From contig OZ005608.1 of assembly GCA_963930655.1 (NCBI GenBank), forward strand, positions 4,154,001 through 4,218,000: a stretch of DNA of 64,000 nucleotides, read 5' to 3'. The position numbers and the translations under genes are program-made. This document shows positions 23,513-35,296 of the stretch, piece by piece. Below the pieces are notes generated by a model that saw only the letters and a program-made list of their open reading frames with translations, was not told where the DNA came from and ran no database searches. The DNA comes from Myrica gale. Lineage: Eukaryota > Streptophyta > Magnoliopsida > Fagales > Myricaceae. The first letter of the stretch is position 1; every line of letters starts with the position of its first letter.

Positions 23513-25246
23513 ATGATCATGAAGTTTCAAGCTTGTTCTTTGAACCTCCTGAAGATAGTGTTTCTTCTAGCAGTTGTTCTCTCCCCTACTATTGTCTCCG
23601 CAGGTTGCACATGCGATCCTGAGGACACAGACAGAGACAAAAGCGAAGCACTTAAATTTAAAGTAGCTTCAATTGCGACAGTCCTTTTTGCTGGTGCTGT
23701 GGGTGTGAGCATCCCACTGTTAGGCAAGAGAATACCGAGCCTGAGGCCTGAACATGATATCTTTTTCATGATCAAGGCCTTCGCAGCTGGGGTTATTCTC
23801 GCAACCGGGTTCATCCACATACTGCCAGACGCATTCGAGAGTCTGACATCACCTTGCATTGGAGAAAATCCATGGGGCAAATTTCCATTCACGGGCTTCG
23901 TTGCCATGATGGCTGCTATCGGAACCTTGATGGTGGATTCATTCGCGACGGGATACTATAAGAGGCTGCACTTTAATAAAACCAAGCAGGTGACCGTAGA
24001 CGAAGAGATGGCTGATGAACACGCCGGTCACGTACATGTTCATACACACCCCACTCACGGCCATGCTCATGGACCTGCAGCCACTCACTCCGAGGACTCA
24101 AATGCGGCGGAGCTAATCCGTTTCCGTGTTGTATCACAAGTAAGTTTGATTCTAGGTTCATTATTGGGCGATTTACATATTCGGCTTATGGGTATCTCTG
24201 CAGATTAGTTTACCTGCAACCTTATTAAATTGTTAATTTGATTACAGTTTTCAACTCCGGTTGGTTGTGTTTTTCTAGGTGTTGGAGCTAGGAATTGTGG
24301 CTCATTCAGTCATAATTGGGCTATCTTTGGGTGCGTCTGGAAGTCCTGATACAATTAAAACTCTCCTAGCAGCCCTGTCCTTCCATCAGTTTTTTGAGGG
24401 CATGGGGCTTGGTGGCTGCATCTCTCAGGTACCAAACTTCACTCTGTAGCCTTGGCCTCAAACTGGGGATCTTTGTACAAAGAAAATTGAGTTCCGTTTG
24501 CATTGTCAAACAATATAATTCTTCTGCCTGCTGCATCTTTGAAGTTTAGGCAAAGTGTAGAAACTGTCTAGCTAGAAAAAGATAGGCGGTGCTGCTGTTT
24601 CAAAAGTAGAAAAGATAAAGAGTTGTAGATGTTGTCACAATGAGCACATCACCATTTTCTTAATAATCTTAATTGTCAATTTCCAATGACGAAATAATCA
24701 GAGAAACTATTAATAATCTGAAGGGTCAACTAATAGGCACCTTAAATTCAATCGGTCAACTCTCATGCTGGAAAATGTCGAATTTTTCTCAACGGAAGAA
24801 TTTGGGCCCATATGCATCCCGGTGTGAACCCCTTATAAATTGCAACGGAACTAAAGAAAAATTCAGTGATATATATCCTGGCCAAAGATTTCTGCCAATT
24901 TTTCTTGTCTATATCATAAAGCTTTTTTGTCTCTGTGTAGGCGCAATTCAAGACCAGGTCAGCGGCAATAATGGCGACATTTTTCTCCCTCACAACCCCC
25001 GTTGGAATCGCAATTGGCATAGGGATATCAAGCGTCTACAATGAGAACAGTCCAACTGCTCTGATTGTTGAAGGAATCTTCCACGCTGCTTCTGCTGGGA
25101 TCCTAATCTACATGGCTCTCGTTGACCTGCTAGCAGCAGATTTCATGAACCCAAGAGTGCAGAACAACTTGAGGATCCAGTTAGGGGCAAATCTCTCACT
25201 TCTTCTAGGAGCTGCTTGTATGTCTGTCTTGGCCAAATGGGCTTAA
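23513..25246 (+). CDS. ZIP family zinc/iron transporter C
   Basis: Three exons, 23513-24139, 24279-24428 and 24941-25246, give 360 residues. It starts with a signal peptide (about residues 1-28, ending SPTIVSAG) and CTCDPED. Next come the first helices ([20 protein letters not shown]), a His-rich cytosolic loop ([15 protein letters not shown]), TM4 ([13 protein letters not shown]), TM5 ([14 protein letters not shown]) and the C-terminal helices ending SVLAKWA. TM4 keeps the usual Ser of GLSLG, unlike A and B. The coding sequence crosses the position of intron 1 of A and B without interruption ([14 protein letters not shown]). Met 23513 and Met 23519 are both possible starts; upstream in-frame codons lie in the 5' UTR. 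Substrate (Zn, Fe or Mn) cannot be read from sequence. It is the most distant member of the tandem array. Confidence 0.93.
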
Positions 25247-25956
25247 AATTTTGATCAGAACCATATAATTACGGTTCCATTAGTTGATGATTTTGAGATC
25301 TTCTCTACTGATTTGCCTGCACAATGGCACAGCAAATTATAATAGCATACGTACGGCCCACCCAGAAAGAAAACAAAGTACACACGGTAGGGAACAGTTT
25401 CTTCCGTTTTTTTTCTTTTCTTAAGTTCAGTAAATTCAAAGGGAGCAGTCTATGTCGTCGTTGACAATCTCATGATCTGACAACGTTGTCCTCCAGAGTC
25501 CATCCTATTGATTGGAACATTTTCTTTTTTCTTTTTTAATCAGGAAAGTAGGTGATTTTTTTTTTCATTTAAAGGTCTCCCAAACTTGTCACCTTCTTCT
25601 TCTTTTTTTCTTCCGCTTAAATTGAATCCAAAAGGCACATTAATCCTTTGAAATAAGTTACCCTCTTAACAATTTTCTTTCAAATTAGCTAAAGATCACT
25701 ATTTTTCTAGGAGAAAAAATATATATAAGGGGTCAAATTAATAAACTGAGATGGTGAAAGATGTACTCTCCCCTTTTTTCCTCTTTAGATAGTGACCATT
25801 CAAGGTGCTCCCATGCTGTAATGGAATTACACGGTCTCATCGTACAACAAGGGGGAACTCATTCCGCGGAAGATGCAAATCCATTATTTTTAAGGCTTAA
25901 CTACCTTATAGTCTTTATGGTATTGATTTTTAATAAATAAGTCATTGAAATACAAT
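25247..25956. other. ZIP C 3' flank
   Basis: Probable 3' UTR followed by AT-rich spacer with poly-T runs. No gene or clear repeat boundary is seen. Confidence 0.5.
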
Positions 25957-25964
25957 TTTGAACG

Positions 25965-26178
25965 CAGGGACGAATCTACGGGGGGCCTGGCCCCCCCAAA
26001 GATTTTGAAAAAAAAAAATTTAGTATTAATATTTTATATTTAAAGTGTCATAATTGTATTTTAGTGCTTATAATTGTATTTTAGTGCTTATAATTGTATT
26101 CCGGCCCCCCGAAATTTTTTTTTTTACTTATAATTGTATTCCGGCCCCCCTCGAAACAAATTCCTGACTTCGTCCCTG
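25965..26178. mobile_element. Non-autonomous hAT element (214 bp)
   Basis: It begins CAGGGACGAA and ends TTCGTCCCTG, a 10-bp perfect terminal inverted repeat. It is flanked by an 8-bp target duplication TTTGAACG (25957-25964 and 26179-26186), diagnostic of hAT. The interior is AT-rich with short tandem copies of 'gtgcttataattgtatt'. It is too short to code. Confidence 0.9.
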
Positions 26179-26186
26179 TTTGAACG

Positions 26187-27281
26187 TATCAATTTCTATA
26201 ATCTATTTTTCAAATATATAGGTCCTTCGTCCACTAAAAATTATCCGGTTAATAGAAGACCAACATGAAATTAGAGTCGGAATGTCTATTGTTGGATCGG
26301 ATAGCGTATTTTAGACCTCATCTCAGTTAGTGACTAACGTTTGATGGACATAAATATACCTTAAAAACTAATTTCTCAAAAATCAATTAAATTTTAGTTT
26401 TTACCCAATCACTTTGTATGGTCTACATATCCCATCCAACTTGCCTATTCCAATTCTTCATAGTCATCACACTTTCACGATAACAAACGCCAAGTGGAGG
26501 AGTGTGGAATCAACATTTGAAGGATAGGAAATTTGCGAACCTAAGCATAATAGCAGAGGCACTTTAAAAAAGAAATTATATATATAAGAACAGAATGTTG
26601 AATCAGAACCTTTATTGTAGCTGGATGGTCAATTGAAGCCAAAAAAGCCCGAGTTCAGCGACAAAGAGATCAGAATTTCAGAAGATTCACGGCCTAAACA
26701 ATTCAATAGATTGCATCTTTATTCGATTGATTCAGTTGGACTTGACGAAGATAATTAAATTATTTACATTTATATTTATTATATTGGGCGCACATATAAT
26801 TTTTTATATTAACAATAATGATTATGGGACAATTTCGACATCTCTTAATCCAAAGACAGAGGAAAGTCTTAACCTGGACTGTGTTTTTTAAAAAATGTTT
26901 GAAAATAATTTTTCTTTTTTGAAATTTATTGTTAGGAAAATGCGAAATTAAAAAAGTATATATGTTTGGGAAAAATATTTTTTGTGAGGAGAATTTTTAT
27001 AGATTTTCGTGAATTTTTTTTTGTTATTTTTTGATATAAATTGAGGTTAATTGTTAAATATAAAATTTTATTAAATATTGAAATATTTTTTATTTGCAAA
27101 AATTATGTTTAGATTTAAAAACGGGTTTTTAAGACCATTAAATAAACATTGACTAGCTATATTTTCTTGTAAGAAATCATTGATCAGTTTAGGGTTCAAG
27201 ATGTCCATGACACACGGCAAAAAGTAATGCAAACTGGAAAATGGAAAACGTTTTTTTAACAAACATAGACTATTAAAAAAA
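26187..27281. other. Intergenic, no gene seen
   Basis: Strongly AT-rich spacer. No open stretch has homology I recognise, and no splice-linked exons are apparent. Confidence 0.4.
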
Positions 27282-27613
27282 GGAAAATTGACATTTTAGT
27301 CCCTAAGTTTTGGACACTTTTTCATTTTAGTCATTCACTTTCAACTTTCAAATTTTTAGTCGTTGAGTTTTCTTGTTTCGACGAAATGGTCTTTCCGGTA
27401 GTCTGTCGTCCATATGCTTAACAGCGCATGAAGTGGTCGACCGGGTCAAAATTGTTGAAGTGTCAGAGAGCTCCGTTAAGTATATGGACGGCTGACTGAC
27501 GGAATGACCATTTCGTCAAATAATAAAAACTCAAGGACTAAAAATTTGAAAGTTAAAACTGAAAAACTAAAATGAAAAAGTGTCCAAAACCTAGGACTAA
27601 AAAGTGAATTTCT
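27282..27613. mobile_element. Mutator-type MITE (about 330 bp)
   Basis: Inverted arms read 'cattttagtccctaagtttt' on the left and 'aaaacctaggactaaaaag' on the right. The centre has GTCCATATGCTTAAC mirrored by GTTAAGTATATGGAC. Arms exceed 100 bp. The same arm and centre phrases recur at about 43742-44123 and 59598-59974. Target duplication is only approximate (tattaaaaa / taataaaaa), so the ends may be off by some bases. Confidence 0.65.
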
Positions 27614-27815
27614 CAAAAACTAATAAAAAGTCATTTGGACGAAAACAATCGAGTGAGCTTTACAAGTAAATTAACTATGTATATTATTAATTTCTAAATT
27701 TTAATTTTTAATGAGATGACAACTGCACGTGGAAATGTAGTGGATCTAATGTAACTGTCGTCAATCATATTAATAACTTATGTTAGATCAAAGTGAGAAT
27801 TGGTCTTAAATTTTA

Positions 27816-28635
27816 GGGTTAATGTCCTTTTTAGTCCCTAGGTTTTGGGGCGGTGTTCTTTTTAATCCCTAGGTTTTATTTTTGTTCAAAACAGTCCCTA
27901 GGTTATTTACGTTTGTCTTTTTAGTCCTTCCGTCCAATTCCGTCACTCCCGAGCCCAGTCAGCTAACGGCGGGACACGTCACACCCAATAGAATATTGCC
28001 ACGTGTACTAATTTTTTTTTAAAAAAAAAAATTTCCACATGTTTAAAAAAAAATAAACAAGGGAGATACCCCCGTGGCCACCACCGAAAGGGGAGCCCAG
28101 AGTTGGGCTCCCCGTCGACGGTGGTGGTCGGGGGCTCCCCGTCTGGCCACCCCCGTTCGCGCGAGGGGTGGCCTCCCTGGCCACCACCGAGCGACGGGGA
28201 GCCCAGATCTGGGCTCCCCGTCTGGCCACCGACGAGCGGGAGCCCAGATCTGGGCTCCCCGTCGACGGTGGTGGACGGGGGCTCCCCGTCTGGCCACCCC
28301 CGTTCGCGCGAGGGAGCCCAGATCTGGGCTCCCTCGCGCGAAGGGTGGCCTCCCTGGCCACCACCGAGCGACGGGGAGGTGGCCACGGGAACATCCTTTG
28401 GTTTTTTTTTTTTAACATGTGGAAATTTAAAAAAAAAAAATTAGTACACGTGGCAATATTCTATTGGGTGTGATGTGTCCCGCCGTTAGCTGACTGGGCT
28501 CGGGAGTGACGGAATTGGCGGAAGGACTAAAAAGACAAACGTAAATAACCTAGGGACTGTTTTGAAAAAAAATAAAACCTAGGGATTAAAAAGAACACCG
28601 CCCCAAAACCTAGGGACTAAAAAGGACATTAACCC
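27816..28635. mobile_element. 820-bp Mutator-type foldback element with GC-rich core
   Basis: It begins GGGTTAATGTCCTTTTTAG and ends in the inverse CTAAAAAGGACATTAACCC. Arms of over 200 bp are nearly perfect inverses. A 9-bp target duplication TAAATTTTA (27807-27815 and 28636-28644) points to Mutator-like transposition. Unlike its AT-rich relatives, the core at 28070-28395 is very GC-rich. It contains several palindromes of the form GGGAGCCCAGATCTGGGCTC, interleaved with repeated GGTGGCC and ACGGTGGTGG units. Open frames across the core exist on both strands, but only because it is repetitive and stop-poor; I do not call them genes. Confidence 0.9.
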
Positions 28636-28644
28636 TAAATTTTA

Positions 28645-30308
28645 CTTTAAAGGACTAATTTGAGAATTAGGCAAACTCCCGAGACTGGCGGGATAATTGC
28701 AGCTGTCTACTCCTGACCAAGCTCCTCTCCTCGCCTTCAACACATTTTTTCGTCCTTCACCAGATTCTTCTGTGTGCATCATTAGTCGTCCGTGAACTTC
28801 TAAAGAATGGGACTGAGATAAATGGATTTGTTTCTTCTAGATGTAAATTCTGTCAAGCAAGAGACCGAAGACACATCACCGCATCCTCTGCCACTTCAAC
28901 TCGCCCATCTCAGTAACATTTGCAGCCCACAGCACACCCAGCTTAGCATCATTCAAAGATCACGAATTCCGCCGATTAAGTAACCAAGGAGTAATACAAC
29001 CCAATAATGGATATTGGTTGGATAATGCTTCTAATATTAGGATTGTATTGCATAACAGAGTTTTCTCTGCCACTTTCTGGAATTTTAATGCCACACCATA
29101 TGTTCTACAAAATGCTCGAGAATGAAGGGCTGCGTCGCCGAGTTCGTTCGTTAGGTCTGCACAAGCGTACATAATAGCATCCAATTGTATTATATTGAAG
29201 AAAATAAATATTCATATACATCATGGTACAATTGGAGCAAAGTTGTCTATTATATTTGAAAAAATATAGACAATTTTGTATTCTTTTTCAACGTGAGTGC
29301 AAGAGGTATTGTAGGGTCCTATATTTATGCTAAAAGACGCTAACTTTACACATAAGGAACAAGGCTTGATTCTAGCTAATTTGAAAGAAGAGATCATGAT
29401 ATGATATGGTAGGATTTGTAGAGGTTTGAAAGATGAGATATTCGAGATATGTGAGTTTCGGGTCCATGTCCTTTTCAGTTGAAGGTAGTCCGAGACTTTC
29501 TTGAAAGTATGGCATGAGTTAATTCGAGTAAGTGCTCGGTGTTCCGTTTTTTTTTTTTCTCAGACTATAGTGAAATTTATTTCACAACATGGAATTATAT
29601 GAGGGCCGCATGCAAATGGCCCCTAGGGCCAGTTACAAATAATAGGGGAATAAAATCTATTACAACAACAATTAAGAACAGTTTTAAAAGGCCTCAGTAC
29701 AAAGAGTCATATACACAATCATGTCATAAAGCCTATAATTACTACTCGGGCCCAAAGACCCTGATCTAATCTAACCCAGACTGTGATTTTAATCGTTGGA
29801 GGAGGGGTGGTCAAACACCTCGCTCTAGCTTCAAGGAGCGTCTAAACTAGCAAAAGAGGACCGCATAGAGGCGGGATGTGGAATGACACGTTTGGCACCC
29901 ATGTTGCGGGACAGTTGTAGATTCAGGGTTACTAAAGCCAACTCTAGAGCACGTGTCCATCGGAGATTGCCAGAACATACTCCTTCCTCTCCAAAACATA
30001 CTTTGCCAAAATGAAAAATAAATAAATAAAAGACCAAACTAAGGGTGAGGAAAATTTCAGATGGAAACCGAAAATTCCGGCATTGGTTCGGGAATCCGGC
30101 ACCGGTTTCCGCCTCTTCACTCCTTCGTGTATCCATTCGTGCAGCCTTGTACCAAAATATACTTCGTTTCTTTTTCGAAATAGAACCAGAATAAAAATAA
30201 TAGTTTCGATAGGTAACATAACCAAAATAAGTTCCATTCGTTCCAATACTCACCTTTGTACCAGACCAACAAGGTAGAAAGTGGAACGTAGCGGTTGGTA
30301 CTCTACGG
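28645..30308. other. Intergenic, one unassigned open stretch
   Basis: No gene recognised. On the + strand 28913-29124 stays open for about 70 codons, with ordinary amino-acid composition (contains FKDHEFRRLSNQG and ATFWNFNATPYVLQN) and a TGA stop. I do not know the family, and no splice partner is evident. A minus-strand frame over the same bases is also open, so chance cannot be excluded. The rest is AT-rich spacer. Confidence 0.3.
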
Positions 30309-30507
30309 CTCTGTTTGTTTTATAAAATTTTACTCATTCTAAAATTTTAACACAATAAAATATTACAATAGAATCTCTTTATCCCCATCAAATCATTACT
30401 TTTCATTATAAAAAATAAAAAAAATTACATCTCTCTTTACTTTTTCACTAAACTCAATACATAAAATTTTAACCACACTAAAATTTTACTTTTCAAACAC
30501 AACCTAA
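30309..30507. mobile_element. MITE-like repeat, TGTTTG-ended family
   Basis: Begins GGCTCTGTTTGTTTTATAA and ends TTTTCAAACACAACCTAA. The ends are imperfect inverses and the interior matches the copies at 4985, 37411 and 56790 in phrase order. Non-coding. Confidence 0.55.
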
Positions 30508-31727
30508 GTTAGCGGTCCAGATATTTTCTCTACCTCGAAAAAGCAAGGGCCAATGAACCGTTAAGCTAACCGAGCTTCCATCCCTCAAACTAACAAAGGA
30601 CAACGTATCTTCGCATACATATATTTGTGCAGCTGTTAAGTAAAGTAGTTAACCAAATATGAGGTCCCCCCCCGCCCCATATTTTAACGTTTCTTTTTTA
30701 TATACCTTTTATATGTAGCTCTGTTCTTCTTGTCAAACTGAGCAGGAGCCCTCCATTTGGACGTGATAGGTAGCTTTTTAGCAGCATCTCGGCAATTAGC
30801 TTTCTAAGCAGCGGCACTTCGCGCTTGCTGCACTAAGAACATCTTCTAAAGTTGGTCATAATATTCTTCCATTGCTCATTATCTTTCTATTCTTCTCAAA
30901 GTGTTCCTTTCAAAAAAGACCTATAATTATGGATCTTCAAACTTTTAGGAAATCCTTATTCCTCTTCAGGTCTAAGCCTCTAAAGGCTCTTTTAGCTTCG
31001 TCCAATGACATTGTGCAAAGCTCCGTGGCAATATTCATTATATACAAGCCTTATTGGTGTCGAAGGGATTGTACTTGGAAAAAGAGTTTAGCGTAAAGCC
31101 ATGCCACTTTGGGTAAAGAGGTCTTCTCCCAAACAAAAATTTCCTGATAAAGTAAGTCAATTTAGGCTAAGATATAGCTGTAGTTACGACTTAAGCAATT
31201 GTCTGCCTTGCTACAGAAGGTGTTGCAGACACTCATGCCACCCAAACAATACTCTAAATGTCGTCCCGCCACACCGTCTGTCTTGCTAGCGGTAATCGGA
31301 TCAAAATACTGAACAATTCGAAAAGAGATAGACACAAATGGTAGATCGTAAATCATTTAATGATATCCACATTTGCCTATGTAAAGATTCAAACAGCAAC
31401 CTTACAATGAGGTTTATCTATCATGTTTATTTCTCTTTGAATTATATAGCGCAATTCAAATAAAAAAATTTAGAGAATCCATGGTAATCATTAACTGTTT
31501 AAAAGCTCTGGTTCAGTTGTCGTTTCGATTCGAATTAACTTAACTATGACTTTGCTTTGCAGAGGAAGGGGATGGGGATGGGTAGCTTTTAACCTTCGGT
31601 TTAATAAAATCAGACAATTTGGATGTTATTTGAGGTGAGCTCCAAATAATTGCAGAAGTTATCACTGGCCTCGGCTCTTATGGGATGATAAAGCATACAG
31701 AAAACAGGCCAGTTAGCATAAAAACCA
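30508..31727. other. Intergenic, no gene seen
   Basis: Several short open stretches (for example 30872-31096) have no recognisable homology or splice context. No repeats with definable ends are seen. Confidence 0.4.
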
Positions 31728-32306
31728 TGTTGAAAATGTAGTATCACCTTACTAAAGCAATGTGGGCAATTGAAATTAATGGCTTATAAATAAGCTCCTA
31801 TGTAACCTTTTGAATCATAAGCGAGAAAATCGAATGTCCAGTTGGGCCTTCCAACAGTAGATGTAGGTCAATGACCGAACCACTTAAAAATCTTGTCTCA
31901 CTTATCAAAGTTTAAATTTTTTTTACATAGTACCAGAGCAAGGTTTTCGGCATTAGTCCGGTTACCTTCTGGAACCTCTCGGCTTTAGACCGGCAACCAT
32001 CCGGCAGAGCCCGACGAACCTCCGGCGACTTTCCGACAATTTTATTTTCCTTGTTTTTGTAAGTCCAAACTCAAGGTGGTCCACCTTGAGTTTGCAAGGG
32101 AGTGTTGAAAATGTAGTCCCACATTGCTAAAGCAATGTGGGCAATTGAAACTAATGGCTTATAAATAAGCCCCTATGTAACCTTTTGAATCATAAGTGAG
32201 AAAACTGAATGCCCAATTGGACCTTCCAACAGTGGATATAGGTCAATGACCGAACTACTTAAAAATCTTATCTCACTTATCAAAGTTTAAATTTTTATTT
32301 CTTACA
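31728..32306 (+). mobile_element. TRIM-like LTR element (about 580 bp)
   Basis: Two LTRs, 31728-31927 and 32103-32306, begin TGTTGAAAATGTAG and end TTACA or TACA. The 5' LTR is followed by AGTACCAGAGC, a diverged tRNA-Met primer-binding site. GCAAGGGAG, a likely polypurine tract, precedes the 3' LTR. The internal region of 175 bp is non-coding. Flanks AACCA and GACCA are a plausible 5-bp target duplication with one change. The family is terminal-repeat retrotransposon in miniature. LTR divergence of several percent suggests moderate age. Confidence 0.85.
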
Positions 32307-32779
32307 GACCAGTTCAACCCAATCGTACTTCAAAGCATTTTGGCAAACGAAATGATATCCCACCTAGAGATAATCCAAAGTTTGAACCAACCCACCGACA
32401 ACCACTTTTCTTGATCATTCAGCATAAATCACAACAATAACCAAGCAGAATTTTGAGTCAGCACAACTTAAGCAAATTCTTCCTCACTTCTACCAGTTCG
32501 TCACCACGTTCTCCCATTTGCAAAATGAAAACAACACCACAGATTTTATGAGAGACTCGCAGTAGAAAGGACACTACCAAAAGCACATTAAGCATTTCAT
32601 AAAATCTTTAAAAGAGAGAATTGGAAGTTTGGAGCAATACCAGATCACTTCCTTTTTGACCTGTATACATGTGTTGTTAACGTGCAATAAGAGGATGGCA
32701 GTAGAAAGACCACCACACGACACAATAACTTACAGTTTCGTTTCACAGATATAGACCCTGTAACTGATCAGAGATATGA

Positions 32780-35296
32780 TTACATTGCCCTTCCTGCAAT
32801 GAGAGGTTTCGGAGGGGACAGGGATCTAATTTCTGGTGCAGAACTGGGAAAAAGTCTGTTCAACTTGTGCATGAGAATATCAGCCCTCGATGGAGTTTCG
32901 TTTAGGAGAAACTGTTGAACAATTGGCTTCTTAAACCACTCCATGACAGAATCTCCGGGGGCCCTAAGAACCACTTTACTAACCTCAAATGGAGATTCCA
33001 CTGAGCTCAACATTTGTGCAACCACAATCTTCAAGGTAGGTCCCGTAACCAACTTAATACGTCTAGGGACAACACCATAATACAACATTCGTTTTCTGAA
33101 TCTGTGGAGCGTGTGCACTACTGCTATAAGTGCTGCTCCCACTGACAAGTTTCTAACATCAAGAGACCAAGCAATATGCTGATCAAATACTATTGCCTTG
33201 GGGAAAAGCTTATTCTCATAGGCAACTTTCCAAACACATCGGGCTCGGTTTATCTGACCCATAAGGACAAGGTAGTTAAGAAGCACATTGACAAAGTACC
33301 TTGCAGCCCCCTCTTCCAACTCATAATCAATGCCCTGAAAGAATTCCCTCACAAAGGATAAAACTGGTTGTTTCCTATGCTCTGGGCCCGTAAAGAGTCC
33401 ACACATGAAGAAATGTGCCTTGTGTTTTGAAGCACTAAGGATTGACATCAAATGCTTCTCATTCTCCTCTTCCTGGCATCTCACAAGATGAGCCAAAATG
33501 GATGTGTACAGTATGAAATCAACTTTTGCAGCAGAGTTTACATATGTTTCAAGAAGAGGCTTGGCTGACTCGTACAAACCATTCTTCATACACGACTCAA
33601 ACAATTGTCTGATTATAAAATTATTAGTTCTAATACCTGATGAACCCATGAAGCGCAGCCATCTCAAAGCAAGATCAACAGAACCATCCTTGATGTATAC
33701 CATCAGAACATCACTAGCACTCACATCAACAGAATATCCCATGGCTTTCATTTCGAGTAAAATTTTGGCAGCCACATCCACAAGCTTCTTCTTAGCTAGG
33801 AGAGATAAAAGGGAAGTATAAGTACTTAGACCTGGCCTCAAACCAGCATCTGTCATCGAGTTATACAGCTTCATGGCAGAATCTACTTGTCCAGAGCCAG
33901 CATGCATTTCCAAGAGACAACAATATGTAGATGGAGTAGGTAAAAATCCAGCCTTCTCCATATCTGTAAAGGCAGACATCGCAATATCAAGCTTCCCAGA
34001 TTTGGCATGTGACTCAACAATCAATGTGTACAACCCAAAGTTAGGCCTGAAGCCTGCTTTCTTCATCTCATCCCAAAGCCTAAGAGCCGTATCTAACTTC
34101 CCAGCCTTCACATGCGACTCAATCAAAGAGACATACATGGAAGCAGATGGCCGGAGACCATAACCCTGCATTTCCATGTGTACCTTTATTGACGTGTCCA
34201 ACCTCCCTGCCTTCCCCATTGAATCAACCAGCGACGAGAAAATGTTAAAACCAGGCCGAAAATTCTTCTCTTTCATCTCTAGGAAGAGCTTGAAAGCGGC
34301 ATCAAGCCGGCCTGATTTTGCCAAGCTTGGTATCATCAACTCATAGGTTGACCCATCTAATGAACATCCCGCTGCTTCCATGCTTCCATATATCTCAAAT
34401 GCCTTGTAAGGCAAACCCTTATTCAGAAAGAGTGTAATAAGAGAGTTATATGTCTGGATATCGATTTTACAACCGGAATCTAGAATCTTCTTAAAACAAC
34501 AAAATGATACCTCCAATTTCTCAGCTTTTGCCAAATACTGAATTACCTGATTATATGCACTAAAGGAGGAAATCCCTTTATCACTGGAATCATGAACCAG
34601 TTCATCAAACAATGACTGGATCCCATCAAAGTCCTTACTTTGGTTTAACCCATCAAACAGCGTCGCATAACACTCATCACTTGGCAAATACCACGACTGC
34701 CTCTTAGCCCATCGAAATAAACTCAAAGACATGTCACTATCCTTAATAACCCTCAAGGCTTGAGTAATGTGAGTCATATTTGGTACAAATTGGAGTTTGT
34801 CCAACTGGGTCTCCAACTCCGGGCCCCATTTCCACCTCTTTACAACCTCGACAATCTTTGCAACCGCTACAGCATTCAAAAATGGCTTCTTTAAGCCACC
34901 CACCATCACATGGTCATCAAGCCCTGGCTCAACCGACCGTATACCTTTACCGCTGTAAATAACACTCCCTGATTCATCTAAATACTCTATCTCCTCAGTC
35001 CACTCACCAGGACCACCTTCACCGTTCCTCCCAGAGCAGTAATTTCTGGTAAAACTAGGGTAAACAACAGGGTTCCTGACAAAATTGGGGCCGTTTGGTA
35101 CACGCAATTGATGGGAATTTAAATAGAAACCCGTTATAGAGCTCAAAAATTCGAAACTTTTAAAACAGCCATTGAGTTTGATTGCGTTCAAGTTAGGGGG
35201 CTTTGAACAGAAAGAGTAAAATGCAGAGCTACAGATAGAGCTAGGATATTTGATGAGTGAGCTTAGATTCTTACGGCACAATTTCCTTTGGAACAT
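32780..35296 (-). CDS. EMB2217: PPR-SMR protein, EMB2217 (At1g79490) orthologue
   Basis: A single-exon gene of 838 residues, almost the length of the Arabidopsis protein (836). ATG 35296 (MFQRKLCRKNLSS) is chosen: the frame stays open 23 codons further but offers no ATG, and a GTAAGT donor there suggests a 5' UTR intron. The N-terminus is rich in Ser, Arg and Lys, fitting an organelle transit peptide (mitochondrion predicted for the family). A conserved block WTEEIEYLDESGSVIYSGKG lies near residue 115. Roughly a dozen 35-residue PPR repeats follow (for example TYNSLITLFLNKGLPYKAFE and LYTLIVESHAKSGKLDIAMS). The C-terminus holds a divergent SMR domain around SLDVRNLSVGAALIAVVHTL. PPR proteins bind organelle RNA; loss of this one is embryo-lethal in Arabidopsis. 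The usual LDxH of SMR reads LDVR here, as I recall it does in the orthologue. Confidence 0.95.
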   Translation of the reverse strand: MFQRKLCRKNLSSLIKYPSSICSSAFYSFCSKPPNLNAIKLNGCFKSFEFLSSITGFYLNSHQLRVPNGPNFVRNPVVYPSFTRNYCSGRNGEGGPGEWTEEIEYLDESGSVIYSGKGIRSVEPGLDDHVMVGGLKKPFLNAVAVAKIVEVVKRWKWGPELETQLDKLQFVPNMTHITQALRVIKDSDMSLSLFRWAKRQSWYLPSDECYATLFDGLNQSKDFDGIQSLFDELVHDSSDKGISSFSAYNQVIQYLAKAEKLEVSFCCFKKILDSGCKIDIQTYNSLITLFLNKGLPYKAFEIYGSMEAAGCSLDGSTYELMIPSLAKSGRLDAAFKLFLEMKEKNFRPGFNIFSSLVDSMGKAGRLDTSIKVHMEMQGYGLRPSASMYVSLIESHVKAGKLDTALRLWDEMKKAGFRPNFGLYTLIVESHAKSGKLDIAMSAFTDMEKAGFLPTPSTYCCLLEMHAGSGQVDSAMKLYNSMTDAGLRPGLSTYTSLLSLLAKKKLVDVAAKILLEMKAMGYSVDVSASDVLMVYIKDGSVDLALRWLRFMGSSGIRTNNFIIRQLFESCMKNGLYESAKPLLETYVNSAAKVDFILYTSILAHLVRCQEEENEKHLMSILSASKHKAHFFMCGLFTGPEHRKQPVLSFVREFFQGIDYELEEGAARYFVNVLLNYLVLMGQINRARCVWKVAYENKLFPKAIVFDQHIAWSLDVRNLSVGAALIAVVHTLHRFRKRMLYYGVVPRRIKLVTGPTLKIVVAQMLSSVESPFEVSKVVLRAPGDSVMEWFKKPIVQQFLLNETPSRADILMHKLNRLFPSSAPEIRSLSPPKPLIAGRAM

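Noticed and set aside
27979-28473. Long overlapping open frames on both strands in the GC-rich core
   Set aside because: They arise from stop-poor palindromic repeats inside a foldback element. Translations are Gly/Pro/Arg-rich and mirror each other between strands.
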